DNA of 64,000 nt from Myxococcus llanfairpwllgwyngyllgogerychwyrndrobwllllantysiliogogogochensis (GCF_006636215.1 NZ_VIFM01000033.1:1-64000); one strand, 5' to 3'; counted from the stretch's first letter, positions 41,482-53,250 are shown. The notes: generated by a model not told the origin, from the sequence alone. A program made the numbers and translations.

Positions 41482-42026
41482 CAGTTCATTCCCCTTCCCA
41501 TCACCAGCATGGCTGGGTCCACGCCCATGCCACGCAATGTCGTCTCCCACAACTTGCCAGGCTCCATATCCAGCACCGCGTCCGCGCTGGCCTCGGTGAA
41601 GAGCCAGGAGCCGGCGGCAATCTCGCTCTCCAGTTGCCGGGGTCCCCAGCCCGCATAGCCCAGGCAGAAGCGCAGGCGGGGCGCCCCGCGCTCCAGCAGC
41701 GGCCCCAGGGCATCCAGCGTCACGCTGAGGAACAGCCCGGGCAGCACCGAGTGCTTCTCCAGGACACCTCCGTCGTCGTGCAGCACGAAGCCCCGTTGAG
41801 GCTCCACGGGGCCGCCGACGAAGACGGGCTGGCTGGTGCGCTCCGTGTGGATGTCCAGGTTCTGCCCGCGCGCCAGCTCGCCCAGGGTCAGCGGTGCGCC
41901 CCGGTTGACGACGAGCCCCATGGAGCCGGACTCCCCATGCTCAATCATCAGGATGACGGAGCGGTAGAAGTTGGGGTCCCCGAGCTGAGGCATGGCCAGC
42001 AGGAAGCCGGGAGCGAGGTTCTTCAC
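41481..42026 (-). CDS. YqgE/AlgH family (UPF0301) protein
   Basis: A 181-residue UPF0301 protein. The family pattern is clear: NLAPGFLLAMPQLGDPNFYR near 3-22, ESGSMGLVVNRG near 36, VFVGGPVEPQRGFVLH near 73, and the later LRFCLGYAGWGPRQLESEI. The biochemical role of AlgH is not settled. The start is a GTG at 42026 (VKNLAPG); its ribosome-binding site is weak, so an upstream start is possible. It overlaps bolA by one base. Confidence 0.88.
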   Translation of the reverse strand: MKNLAPGFLLAMPQLGDPNFYRSVILMIEHGESGSMGLVVNRGAPLTLGELARGQNLDIHTERTSQPVFVGGPVEPQRGFVLHDDGGVLEKHSVLPGLFLSVTLDALGPLLERGAPRLRFCLGYAGWGPRQLESEIAAGSWLFTEASADAVLDMEPGKLWETTLRGMGVDPAMLVMGRGMN

Positions 42027-42112
42027 GAGCCGAGCATCAACCGTTCGAGCGGGCGGCGCAACCGGAACCGCCCCCGTCGGGGCTCGCTCCGAGCACGCCG
42101 CCGCCCTGGCTT

Positions 42113-42574
42113 TCAGTGCCAGCTGGTGTGCTTGGACTGCAGCGCCTCGGAGAGTCGCTCCGGGTTGAGCGGCTTGCCGATGAAGAGGTCCGCGCCCAGG
42201 CCCTTGCACTTGCGCGCCATGGCCGCGTCGCTCATCGCGCTCACGCCGATGAGGACCGCTTGCGGGAAGCGCTCGCGCAGTCGGGACATCAGCGTGGCGC
42301 CGCTGCGACCGGGGAGGAACACATCGACGATGGCGGCATCCATGCGCTTGTTGCGCACGGCGAACTCAGCCTCCTCGGCGCTGCCCACGGGCATGGGCTC
42401 GTAGCCCCAGCCCGCCAGCATCTCCACCAGGATTTCGCGGTGGGATGGATCATCCTCCACGACAAGGACCGAGCTGCGCACGGTCTCCACCTTCAACTCG
42501 TCGCTGCGTTCCGTGCGCTCCTTCGCGTCGTGGCCGAGCACGGGGATGGTCTCTTCAGTGGTAGGCAGGGACAT
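42113..42574 (-). CDS. single-domain response regulator
   Basis: A 153-residue receiver protein. The acidic pair is in VLVVEDDPSHREIL near 33-46, the phospho-acceptor Asp in DAAIVDVFLPGRSG near 82, Ser in IGVSAMSD near 109, and the Lys in LFIGKPLNPE near 130. There is a 30-residue N-terminal extension and no output domain, so it works as a phospho-relay or protein switch. No histidine kinase is adjacent. The ATG at 42574 is preferred to a frame extending past the inverted repeat at 42603-42645. Confidence 0.9.
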   Translation of the reverse strand: MSLPTTEETIPVLGHDAKERTERSDELKVETVRSSVLVVEDDPSHREILVEMLAGWGYEPMPVGSAEEAEFAVRNKRMDAAIVDVFLPGRSGATLMSRLRERFPQAVLIGVSAMSDAAMARKCKGLGADLFIGKPLNPERLSEALQSKHTSWH

Positions 42575-42602
42575 GAGGGCACCGGTTGGGCAAAAGGTTT
42601 CC

Positions 42603-42645
42603 GTGTGATGGGAACCCACATTTCCACGGTGGGAATTCCTCACAC
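42603..42645. promoter_or_regulatory. long imperfect inverted repeat upstream of the response regulator
   Basis: GTGTGA-N6-CCCAC (42603-42619) is mirrored by GTGGG-N6-TCACAC (42629-42645); 12 of 17 positions pair. It lies 28 bp before the response-regulator ATG and after the ABC-permease stop, so it may be the operator/promoter of the regulator or a terminator of the ABC operon. Confidence 0.5.
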
Positions 42646-42667
42646 CCACCGGTGCCCCGGTGCCTGC

Positions 42668-43480
42668 TCAGGTGGCCTTGCGAGGGCTCGCCGAGAGTGC
42701 CTGTGAGGCGAGCGAAGCGCCGAGCACCAGGAGGACGAGCAGCGCCCAGGCGGGCAGGACGACGCGAGCGCCGCCCTCGTAGATGAGGGCCGCGTAACTG
42801 GTACCCAGGTAGCGCCCGAGCGACATGGGCTCCATTCGCGCGATGCCGAAGAAGCTCACGGTGGACTCGGTGAGGATGGCGGTGGGCAGGCGGCTGAGGA
42901 ACACGGCCAGGGCGAAGGGGCGCAGGGCGGGCCAGAGGTGGACGCGCAACACGTGCGTGCCGCCACCGCCGAGTGCTCGGGCCGCGGCGACGAACTCCTG
43001 TCCTTCCAGTGTGGCCAGGCGATTGCGGAACATGCGAGCGGGGCCAGCCCAGCCGACGAGCGCGAGTGACGCCACCATCAACCCGAAGGGGCCCAGGCCT
43101 CCGCTGTGTCCCGCGTCCGCGAGGGACTGGCCCGCGAGTTGGAGCACCATGACGACGAGCACGTCGGGCAGGGCGAAGACGGCGTCCACGCCGCGCAGCA
43201 GGGCCTGCTCCCACGCGCCACCGACGAGTCGTGCCACGGCCGCGACGAGGAGGCCGATGAGCGTGGAGAGCCCGCCCGCGCACAGGCCCACGGCGAGGGA
43301 CACCCAGAGCCCACCGAAGGCCAGCTCGCAGACGGTGCGGTCCGGCCGCGTCGGGTCCACGCCCAGCGGACAGGTGCTGGCGAGCCAGTCAGGGAACAGG
43401 CGCCCGGCCACGAGGCTCAGCGCGCCGAGGCCCACGAGGAGGATGAGCCCGAAGGTGGCGCGAGCGGGAACGCGTCTCAT
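42668..43480 (-). CDS. peptide/nickel-type ABC transporter permease (DppC/OppC-like)
   Basis: A 270-residue inner-membrane permease with about six helices (for example FGLILLVGLGALSLVAG near 10-26). The coupling loop is QEFVAAARALGGGGTHVLRV near 160-179, and TESTVSFFGIARMEPMSLG ends the BPD domain as in OppC. It would form a channel with the DppB-like permease upstream. The ATG at 43480 overlaps the stop of a 66-codon ORF as ATGA and has CGAGGTG before it. No ATPase subunit is present in the operon. Confidence 0.88.
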   Translation of the reverse strand: MRRVPARATFGLILLVGLGALSLVAGRLFPDWLASTCPLGVDPTRPDRTVCELAFGGLWVSLAVGLCAGGLSTLIGLLVAAVARLVGGAWEQALLRGVDAVFALPDVLVVMVLQLAGQSLADAGHSGGLGPFGLMVASLALVGWAGPARMFRNRLATLEGQEFVAAARALGGGGTHVLRVHLWPALRPFALAVFLSRLPTAILTESTVSFFGIARMEPMSLGRYLGTSYAALIYEGGARVVLPAWALLVLLVLGASLASQALSASPRKAT

Positions 43481-43677
43481 GCGAGCACCTCGAGTGGGTC
43501 CGGCGACCTCGGGCTCACGACACCGTGCATACGGCGAGCCCCGCGTGGGCGCGGCATCAGCGAGTCACACGACCACGGTCTCACGAAGCCGCGCGCGGGG
43601 CGAGCGTGACACGTGCGCGGAATCTGCGCATCGCACAACCCCGCTCCGTAGCAGGTGGATGCAGGAACAGGCCTCAT
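43477..43677 (-). CDS. 66-codon ORF joining the two permease genes by ATGA overlaps
   Basis: This frame exactly fills the gap between the permease genes: its ATG overlaps the upstream permease stop (ATGA at 43674-43677), and its TGA overlaps the downstream permease start (ATGA at 43477-43480). The product is Arg/Pro/Ala-rich with no membrane helix or family. It may be a real peptide or simply a path that keeps ribosomes on the message between the two permease genes. Codon composition looks like non-coding high-GC DNA, so a ribosome-passage role is as likely as a functional peptide. Confidence 0.4.
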   Translation of the reverse strand: MRPVPASTCYGAGLCDAQIPRTCHARPARGFVRPWSCDSLMPRPRGARRMHGVVSPRSPDPLEVLA

Positions 43678-44558
43678 GCGCGGGCCTCTCGTGAGCGAGG
43701 GTCCACCGCGTACCGCGTGAGTTCTACCGCGAGGCTGACGACGACGAGCAGCGAGGCAAAGGTGGTGGTGGCCACCACGACAACGGCCACCTGTTTGTTG
43801 AGGACGGCGAGGACGTAGAGCTGACCGAAGTACGGCAGTCCCAGCACACGCTCGGCGGCGAACGAGCCGGCGAGCAGGGCCGTGGCCACCGGCCCCACCG
43901 CGTCCAGCAAGGCGGGCAGCACGTTGGGCAACACGTGACGGCGAAGCACCGTGCCGGGCGCGAGCCCCTTGCCCAGCGCGGTGCGCACGTAGTCGCGCGA
44001 CAGCTCCGTCTCCAGCGAGTCACCCACCAGGGTGCCCAGGAAGATGCCGGGCCAGATGGACGTGACGAGCGCGGCGCAAAGCTCCGGCAACATGTTGCCG
44101 CGCTCCACCACGGCGGGAGCGAGCAGGAGCGCGGGGATGAAGACAGGGGTGCCGAAGGCCAGCGCGGGCACGACATCGCCCAGCGCGGCCCAGCGGCCCC
44201 GACGCCAGCGCGTGCGCACCATCGCGAAGCCGAGCGCCCACGTCAGCGCCAGGGGCAGCGCGAGTAGTCCGACGCCAACACTGCCGGACAGCTTGCGCGC
44301 CAGCTCGTCGCCGGTGACTCCTTGCGCGCTCGTGCCCAGTCGCTCGCCGCGCCAGAGCTTCTGCCACGGCCGAAGGAAGCCCAGCGGCTCGCCGATACCC
44401 AGGTCCCGTCGATACGAAGCGGCAAGCTCCGGTGACACCTGTCGCTTCGCTTCGCTCTCCGTGGTGAGCGGAAGCATCGCCATGAGGAAGTACGAGGCCA
44501 CCGCCACGAGCGGTACCAGCACGAGCTGTCGCGCCAGCTTCTGGAGCACCGACCTCAT
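43674..44558 (-). CDS. peptide/nickel-type ABC transporter permease (DppB/OppB-like)
   Basis: A 294-residue inner-membrane permease. It has the OppB-like long loop after helix 1 (SPELAASYRRDLGIGEPLGF near 42-61) and the coupling loop LSRDYVRTALGKGLAPGTVL near 186-205, then RHVLPNVLPALLD. The ATG at 44558 is the last of a series of repeated ribosome-binding-site/ATGA junctions (44558-45134). The same strand carries the solute-binding lipoprotein upstream and the DppC-like permease downstream. Confidence 0.9.
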   Translation of the reverse strand: MRSVLQKLARQLVLVPLVAVASYFLMAMLPLTTESEAKRQVSPELAASYRRDLGIGEPLGFLRPWQKLWRGERLGTSAQGVTGDELARKLSGSVGVGLLALPLALTWALGFAMVRTRWRRGRWAALGDVVPALAFGTPVFIPALLLAPAVVERGNMLPELCAALVTSIWPGIFLGTLVGDSLETELSRDYVRTALGKGLAPGTVLRRHVLPNVLPALLDAVGPVATALLAGSFAAERVLGLPYFGQLYVLAVLNKQVAVVVVATTTFASLLVVVSLAVELTRYAVDPRSREARA

Positions 44559-44641
44559 GGCGTGACCTCGGCGCGCTGCGACTCCACCGGGAGCAGACAC
44601 GACGGGGGCAGCGCCATATGCCACAAGCACTCTGCCTTCAT
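44555..44641 (-). CDS. 28-codon repeat ORF (third of chain) before the DppB-like gene
   Basis: Starts in an ATGA overlap with the previous repeat ORF and ends in an ATGA overlap with the permease start. It contains MALPPSCLLPVESQRAEVTP at its end. Its own ribosome-binding site CGAGGTCACGCC lies in the preceding repeat unit. Confidence 0.35.
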   Translation of the reverse strand: MKAECLWHMALPPSCLLPVESQRAEVTP

Positions 44642-44724
44642 GGCGTGACCTCGGCGCGCTGCGACTCCACCGGGAGCAGACACAACGGGGCCAGCGCCAT
44701 GTGCCACAAGCACCCTGCCTTCAT
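44638..44724 (-). CDS. 28-codon repeat ORF (second of chain)
   Basis: Coupled by ATGA overlaps to the repeat ORF before and after it; sequence nearly equal to the next one (ends in LCLLPVESQRAEVTP). No recognisable function. Confidence 0.35.
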   Translation of the reverse strand: MKAGCLWHMALAPLCLLPVESQRAEVTP

Positions 44725-45134
44725 GGCGTGACCTCGGCGCGCTGCGACTCCACCGGGAGCAGACACGACCGGGCCAACGCCATGTGCCACAAGCGCCCTG
44801 CCTTCATGGCGTGACGTCGGCACGCTGCGACTCCACCAGGAGCAGCAGCCATGGTGGGGCCAGCGCCACACACCACAAGCACCGCCATCAGGGCGCCGCC
44901 TCGGCTCACTTCGGCTCCGCCGGGAGCAGCCACAACGTGGCCAGCGCCGTGCGCCACACGCATCGCCATCAGGGCGCCTCCTCGGCCCACTTCGGCTCCA
45001 CTGGGAGCAGCCGCAACGTGGCCAGCGCCGTGCGCCACACGCATCGCCTTCATGGCGTGACCTCGGCTCGCCACGGTTCCACCGGGAGCCGCCATGATGG
45101 TGCCCGCGCCGCGCGCCGCACGCATCGCCGTCAT
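44721..45134 (-). CDS. 137-codon repeat ORF (first of chain)
   Basis: The ATG overlaps the stop of the binding-protein gene (ATGA at 45131-45134) and the TGA overlaps the next repeat ORF's start. It is made of five 27-28-residue units such as MRVAHGAGHVVAAPGGAEV, Ala/Gly-rich with scattered His. No family or signal peptide. It exists because five repeat units keep one frame; whether the protein is stable is unknown. Confidence 0.4.
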   Translation of the reverse strand: MTAMRAARGAGTIMAAPGGTVASRGHAMKAMRVAHGAGHVAAAPSGAEVGRGGALMAMRVAHGAGHVVAAPGGAEVSRGGALMAVLVVCGAGPTMAAAPGGVAACRRHAMKAGRLWHMALARSCLLPVESQRAEVTP

Positions 45135-46831
45135 GGCGCCACCTCGGCCTGCTTCGGTTCCGGAGCGGACCGGCGCAGCGTGCGCAGCGCCAGGAAGTTG
45201 AACGGGTCCACGTCCAGACCGCGCAGCGTGTCCCGAGCACGGAAGTAGCGGTCAGGGTGGTAGAGCGGCGCAATCACCGCCTGCTCCCCCACCAGCACCT
45301 CCTGCGCCTGGGTGTACAGCGCATGGGCGCGGGCCTCATCCGCCTCACCATCCGCCGCCTCCAGGAGTCGCTCGAAGCGGCCCATCGGCTCCCCACCCGC
45401 CTGCGTCTCCCAGCCCGTCTGATGGTTGCCCTCGCGCTCGAAGAGCGTGAAGAACGTATTCGGGTGCGCGTAGTCCCCGCCCAATCGGCGCAGATACAGG
45501 TCATACGCGCGAGGCCCCTGCGCCGTGCGCCGAGCCACCTCCGCCATGAAATCCGAGCGCGCTTCCAGCACCACCTGCACACCCATGCGAGCCAGCTGCG
45601 CGGCCACGCGCTCCGCGATGGCGACCTCCGGCACGAAGTTGTCCCCAGCGCGATACACGAGCCGCAACGGCCGCTCCAACCCGGGCACCCCAGCCAGCTC
45701 CTGCTTCGCGCGCTCGGGCTCGTAGTGCGGCAGTCGCGCCGCCTCCTCCGTCGAAGCCGCACCCGGAAGCTCCGGAGGCAGCAACACATGCGACGGACGC
45801 GATGCCGGCAGCAACCCCGCCACCAGCGCCTCCCGGTCCAACGCCCGTGACAGCGCGCGACGCACCTCGGGCCTGTCCAGCGGGGCGCGCTCCGTGTTGA
45901 AGGCCAGGTAGTACGTCGACAGCAAAGGCTCGCGCTGCAGGTCCTCGGGCCGCTTCACGCGCAGGGCCGCGGCACTGTCCACGAAGACGAAGTCCACGCG
46001 GCCCCGCTCATACAGCGCCGGGCCAATCTCCGACTTCATCAAGGTGATGACGGGCACGGGTGCCTCACCGGGCACCATCGGCGGCGGAAACGCGGAGCGC
46101 GGGTTGTACACCAGCCGCACCCGCTCGCCCGCGCGGTCCCAGCTCTCCACGCGATACGGCCCCAACGCCAGCGGACGTCCATCACGAGGCCGGTCGAAGT
46201 AGTCACGGACCTCCTCATCCGCCCTGCCCTCCAGGTCCGCGGCCGGCGCCGGATAGAAGATGTAGACGTTGGCCACACGGGCCAGGAAGTAGCTGCGCGG
46301 ATGCACCAGCGTCACCCGCAGCGTGTGCGCGTCCACGGCCTCCACGCCCACGCGCTCCATCGCCGCGCGGACTTCCGCCTCGGGCGCCATCCGCTCCTGG
46401 AGCGCCAGCACCTCCGATGCGCCATCCAGGTCCGCCATCTCCCCGCGCTCCCGCCCGCGCAGCGCACGTCGCCAGCCGACGACGAAGTCCCGCGCGGTGA
46501 GCAGCGAGCCATCGGACCAGCGCACATCCCGACGCAGGTGGAAGACGTAGACCTCGCGGCCCTTCTCGTCGCGAGTGCGCTCCCAGCGCTCCGCCAGCCC
46601 CGGCCGCACCGAGTGGTCCGCTCCGAGAACCGTGAGCCCCCGCTGCGTGGCCAGCATCACCGGATAGTTGGCCCAGCTCTCGGGGTCCGAGTGACTCCAG
46701 TCCAGCGTGGTGGGCATCGCGGGCACCACCACCTTGACGCCCGCGTCGGGCTGAAAGCCGCACGGCCCGCAGGCCCCGGTCACCCAGGCCAGCAAGAGAC
46801 ACCACCAGGCGAGTCGCGCGCGAGGAGCCAC
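45131..46831 (-). CDS. peptide ABC transporter solute-binding lipoprotein (SBP_bac_5 family)
   Basis: A 566-residue binding protein with a signal peptide and lipobox AWVTGAC (Cys near 21). It has the family pattern: LAERWERTRDEKGREVYVFHLRRDVRWSDG near 82 (broken here by the length rule into LAERWERTRDEKG and YVFHLRRDVRWSDG), LGPYRVESWDR near 223, a PEVRRALSRALDREALV block near 318 and YDLYLRRLGGDY near 447. It should capture oligopeptides for two permeases downstream. The start is a GTG at 46831. Its last codons overlap the first repeat ORF as ATGA. No ATPase gene is found on either side. Confidence 0.9.
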   Translation of the reverse strand: MAPRARLAWWCLLLAWVTGACGPCGFQPDAGVKVVVPAMPTTLDWSHSDPESWANYPVMLATQRGLTVLGADHSVRPGLAERWERTRDEKGREVYVFHLRRDVRWSDGSLLTARDFVVGWRRALRGRERGEMADLDGASEVLALQERMAPEAEVRAAMERVGVEAVDAHTLRVTLVHPRSYFLARVANVYIFYPAPAADLEGRADEEVRDYFDRPRDGRPLALGPYRVESWDRAGERVRLVYNPRSAFPPPMVPGEAPVPVITLMKSEIGPALYERGRVDFVFVDSAAALRVKRPEDLQREPLLSTYYLAFNTERAPLDRPEVRRALSRALDREALVAGLLPASRPSHVLLPPELPGAASTEEAARLPHYEPERAKQELAGVPGLERPLRLVYRAGDNFVPEVAIAERVAAQLARMGVQVVLEARSDFMAEVARRTAQGPRAYDLYLRRLGGDYAHPNTFFTLFEREGNHQTGWETQAGGEPMGRFERLLEAADGEADEARAHALYTQAQEVLVGEQAVIAPLYHPDRYFRARDTLRGLDVDPFNFLALRTLRRSAPEPKQAEVAP

Positions 46832-46959
46832 CGGAGCACGTTGTACCCCGAAGCGCCGCTCCCCCGAAAAGGAGAAGCCAGGAGACCGGCGACTCCTGGT
46901 CGGCCGGCATCCTGGCTTCGGTACCTCACGGAGGAAACTCCTCCGCTGTCACCCCGGCA

Positions 46960-49410
<2,451 letters not shown>

Positions 49411-49426
49411 GTATCCGCCACCTGCT

Positions 49427-49447
49427 GGCCTACCGGGAGGGTAGGCC
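49427..49447 (-). promoter_or_regulatory. hairpin in the lon leader, next to the ribosome-binding site
   Basis: GGCCTACC (49427-49434) pairs with GGTAGGCC (49440-49447), 5-nt loop, ending 16 nt before the lon ATG and next to its AGGTGG ribosome-binding site. It could modulate translation initiation or be a remnant terminator. Confidence 0.4.
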
Positions 49448-49528
49448 CCTGAAGAGTTGCCCGGTTGCTCGCCCGACGAGCGCTTACCCGGGGTGAAGCA
49501 TGTCTATAACACGTCGGTTTCAGGCGCC

Positions 49529-49596
49529 GTTCCCCGCCTCAAGATTGGGGAACGACTTGCTGCCTTCAAGGGAACACCCGGAGCCGACTCGGGTGT
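49529..49596 (-). terminator. two tandem hairpins between the S9 peptidase gene and lon
   Basis: ACACCCG (49574-49580) pairs with CGGGTGT (49590-49596), followed on the minus strand by TCCCTT; GTTCCCC (49529-49535) pairs with GGGGAAC (49547-49553). Both follow the S9 peptidase stop at 49609 and precede lon, so lon probably has its own promoter in 49450-49525. I see no clear -35/-10 or heat-shock match there. Confidence 0.55.
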
Positions 49597-49608
49597 CCGC
49601 CTGGGGTG

Positions 49609-51795
49609 TCAGCGGCCCTGCGCTGACTGCCCACCCTGGAGCCCTCCCACCTCCAACGCCTGGAACAAGAACGCGTACTGGTCCGCGCTGGATTCAATGC
49701 TCTTGGCCACCTGGTCCGCGCCACCATGTCCCGCGTTCATTTCGATGCGGAGCAGGGCGGGTGACAAGCCGCCAGGTGCGTTCTGCACCGCCGCGATGAA
49801 CTTGCGAGCGTGCATGGGGTCCACCCTGTCATCGTGGTCCGCGGACATCATCAAGAGCGCGGGGTAGCGCACGTCCGAACGGACGTGGTGGTAGGGCGAG
49901 TAGGCGTGAAGCGTCCGGAAGTCCTCGGCCTTCTCCGCCGTCCCGTACTCGGGAATCCACGTCCGCCCGCTTCCGAAGAGGTGGTAGCGCACCATGTCCA
50001 GCAAGGGCACCTGGCACACCACCGCGCCGTACAGCTCCGGGCGCTGAGTCATGGCCGCCCCCACCAGCAGGCCGCCGTTGCTGCCGCCCTGGATGGCCAG
50101 GCGGCGGGGCTGGGTGTACTTCTCGCGGATGAGGTACTCGGCGGCGGCGTGGAAGTCGTCGAAGACGTTCTGCTTGTTCGCCTGGCGACCGGCCTCATGC
50201 CACGACGTCCCGTACTCGCCGCCCCCGCGCAGGTTGGCCACCGCATACACGCCTCCCGCGTCCAGCCAGGGCAGGATGCTGGCTCGGAAGCTGGCCTCCA
50301 TGTTCACGTTGAAGCCGCCATACCCGTACAGCAGCGTGGGGGCGTCACCGTCCCGCTTCAGGCCCTTTCGGTACACCAGGAACATGGGCACGCGGGTGCC
50401 GTCCTTGGAGGGGTAGAAGACCTGGTCCACGGTGTAGGCCGTCGGGTCCATGGGCAGCTCCACCTGGGCCCACAGCTCTGACTTCCCGCTCTGGACGGAC
50501 GTCTTGTAGACGCGCCGGGGCGTGGTGAAGGACGTGAAGACGAAATAGGCCTCATCCTCGTCCTCCAGGCCGGACAGGTTGGAGGCCGCGCCCACGCCCG
50601 GCAGCTCCACCTCGCGCACGGGCTTGCCCCGCAGCGTCGTCACGCGGATGACGGTGGTGGCGTCCTTCATGTACTCCAGCGCCAGGTGCCCCCCGACGAT
50701 GTTCATCGTCTGGAGCGAGGCCACCGGGTCCTCGGGGACGATTTCCTTCCACGAGGCACGTGCGGGGTGCGCCGGGTCCACCTCGAACACGCGCTGGCGC
50801 GGAGCGCCCTCGTCGGTGTTGACGTAGAAGCGGCCCTTCCAGGCCAGGGCGGTGTAGCGGGCGCCCTGCCCCTTCACCAGCAGACGGAAGTCCTTCTCCC
50901 CGGGCCGCTTCCAGTAGATGTCGTTCTCGTTCCAGCCCCGGAGCACGTAGACGAAGAGGAACTGGCCGTCGCGGCTCAAGTCGCCCTGGAGGAAGGTGCT
51001 CGGGTCACCCGTGTGCGGGTGCACCAGCGCGTCCTTCGCGGGGTCCTCGCCGAGCGCGTGGAAGCGCAGCGTGGTGTATCCCGGCCGCGCGTCCACGGGG
51101 ATGGAGGCGTCGGTGGGCAGCCACTCGTAATAGAAGCCCTTGCTGTCCGGCGTCCACCGGGGCTGGGCGTACTTGGCCCCTTCGATGACATCCGCCTTCG
51201 ACCACTGGCCCGAGTCCACGTCCACCACGTGCAGCACGGCCTCGTCGGCCGCGTTGGGCTTTTGCGCGAAGACGAGCTTCTTGCCGTCCCACGAAGGTGC
51301 CCACGTGCCCAGCGACACGGAGCCGTCCTGGCTCCAGCCGTTCGGGTCCAGGAGGACTTTCTCCGCGCCCTTCTCACCGTCGCGCCAGTAGAGGACCGCC
51401 TTCTCCTTGTCCTTGTGGGTGCGCATGTAGAAGTAGCGGCCCGCGCGCCGGCTGGGCATGGAGATGGAGTCCACGTAGAACAGCTCGCGGAAGCGGCGCA
51501 CCAGCGCGTCGCGGCCGGGCACCTTCGCCAGGGCCTCGCGCGCGACGGCATCCTGCGCCTTCATCCACGCCTGGACTTCGGGTGCCTTCTCGTCTTCCAG
51601 CCAGCGGTAGGCGTCCGACACCGGCACGCCGTGCACCGTGTCCACCACCGCGTCCACCCGTGTCGCCGGGTATGCCATGCGCGAGTGTTCCTCCTGGGCC
51701 CGCGCCCCCACCGGAGGCGCTTCCCGTTCCGCCGGCTTCGAGCCAGCGCAGGCAGAGAGCATCAACCACAAGGCGGGCAGGGGCAGCCGTCTCAT
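49609..51795 (-). CDS. prolyl oligopeptidase (S9A) lipoprotein
   Basis: A 728-residue serine peptidase with a lipobox (LWLMLSAC, Cys near 14), so it is exported and lipid-anchored. A beta-propeller spans about 90-430 and an alpha/beta hydrolase follows. The triad is visible: Ser in AIQGGSNGGLLVGA near 571, Asp in SADHDDRVDPMH near 656, His in NAGHGGADQ near 692. It cleaves short peptides after proline. It lies between clpX and lon with terminators on both sides, so it is an independent gene inserted in the protease cluster. The ATG at 51795 begins the signal peptide; a longer frame is rejected. Confidence 0.93.
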   Translation of the reverse strand: MRRLPLPALWLMLSACAGSKPAEREAPPVGARAQEEHSRMAYPATRVDAVVDTVHGVPVSDAYRWLEDEKAPEVQAWMKAQDAVAREALAKVPGRDALVRRFRELFYVDSISMPSRRAGRYFYMRTHKDKEKAVLYWRDGEKGAEKVLLDPNGWSQDGSVSLGTWAPSWDGKKLVFAQKPNAADEAVLHVVDVDSGQWSKADVIEGAKYAQPRWTPDSKGFYYEWLPTDASIPVDARPGYTTLRFHALGEDPAKDALVHPHTGDPSTFLQGDLSRDGQFLFVYVLRGWNENDIYWKRPGEKDFRLLVKGQGARYTALAWKGRFYVNTDEGAPRQRVFEVDPAHPARASWKEIVPEDPVASLQTMNIVGGHLALEYMKDATTVIRVTTLRGKPVREVELPGVGAASNLSGLEDEDEAYFVFTSFTTPRRVYKTSVQSGKSELWAQVELPMDPTAYTVDQVFYPSKDGTRVPMFLVYRKGLKRDGDAPTLLYGYGGFNVNMEASFRASILPWLDAGGVYAVANLRGGGEYGTSWHEAGRQANKQNVFDDFHAAAEYLIREKYTQPRRLAIQGGSNGGLLVGAAMTQRPELYGAVVCQVPLLDMVRYHLFGSGRTWIPEYGTAEKAEDFRTLHAYSPYHHVRSDVRYPALLMMSADHDDRVDPMHARKFIAAVQNAPGGLSPALLRIEMNAGHGGADQVAKSIESSADQYAFLFQALEVGGLQGGQSAQGR

Positions 51796-51932
51796 GGAGC
51801 CAGCACATACAGAAAGCCCCACGCCCGTCCCACAAAAACCGTGGGCCGCCTGGAAGGCCGGCCCTGCTCCAGAATGGATGGGGCGCGTCGGGCCTGCTGC
51901 CTGGCCCTTGACGCGCCCCGTCACATCTCAAG

Positions 51933-51957
51933 GGGCCGCCCCTGGAAGAGGCGGCCC
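51933..51957 (-). terminator. terminator after clpX
   Basis: GGGCCGCC (51933-51940) pairs with GGCGGCCC (51950-51957), 9-nt loop, 9 bp past the clpX stop. Confidence 0.6.
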
Positions 51958-51966
51958 GGCGCCGCG

Positions 51967-53250
<1,284 letters not shown>

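Larger units (their letters stand above)
44558..45134. repeat. seven-unit tandem repeat (81-84 bp) filling the gap between the binding-protein and permease genes
   Basis: Unit boundaries on the minus strand are 45134, 45053, 44972, 44891, 44807, 44724, 44641 and 44558, so units measure 81, 81, 81, 84, 83, 83 and 83 bp. Most units carry CGAGGTCACGCC, a ribosome-binding site, followed by ATG. Units of 81 or 84 bp stay in one frame, while 83-bp units shift the frame so that each ends in TGA overlapping the next ATG. The three units nearest the permease are almost identical; those nearer the binding-protein gene have diverged. The unit includes a copy of the 3' end and ATGA junction of the upstream gene, so it probably grew by unequal crossing-over or slippage. 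Confidence 0.93.

Noticed and set aside
44558-45134. CRISPR-like array
   Set aside because: Repeats are contiguous without unique spacers, units are 81-84 bp and no cas gene is present.
49450-49525. Heat-shock promoter for lon
   Set aside because: CTTGAG occurs, but no CCCCAT-like element lies at the right distance; a TATAGA lacks a matching -35.
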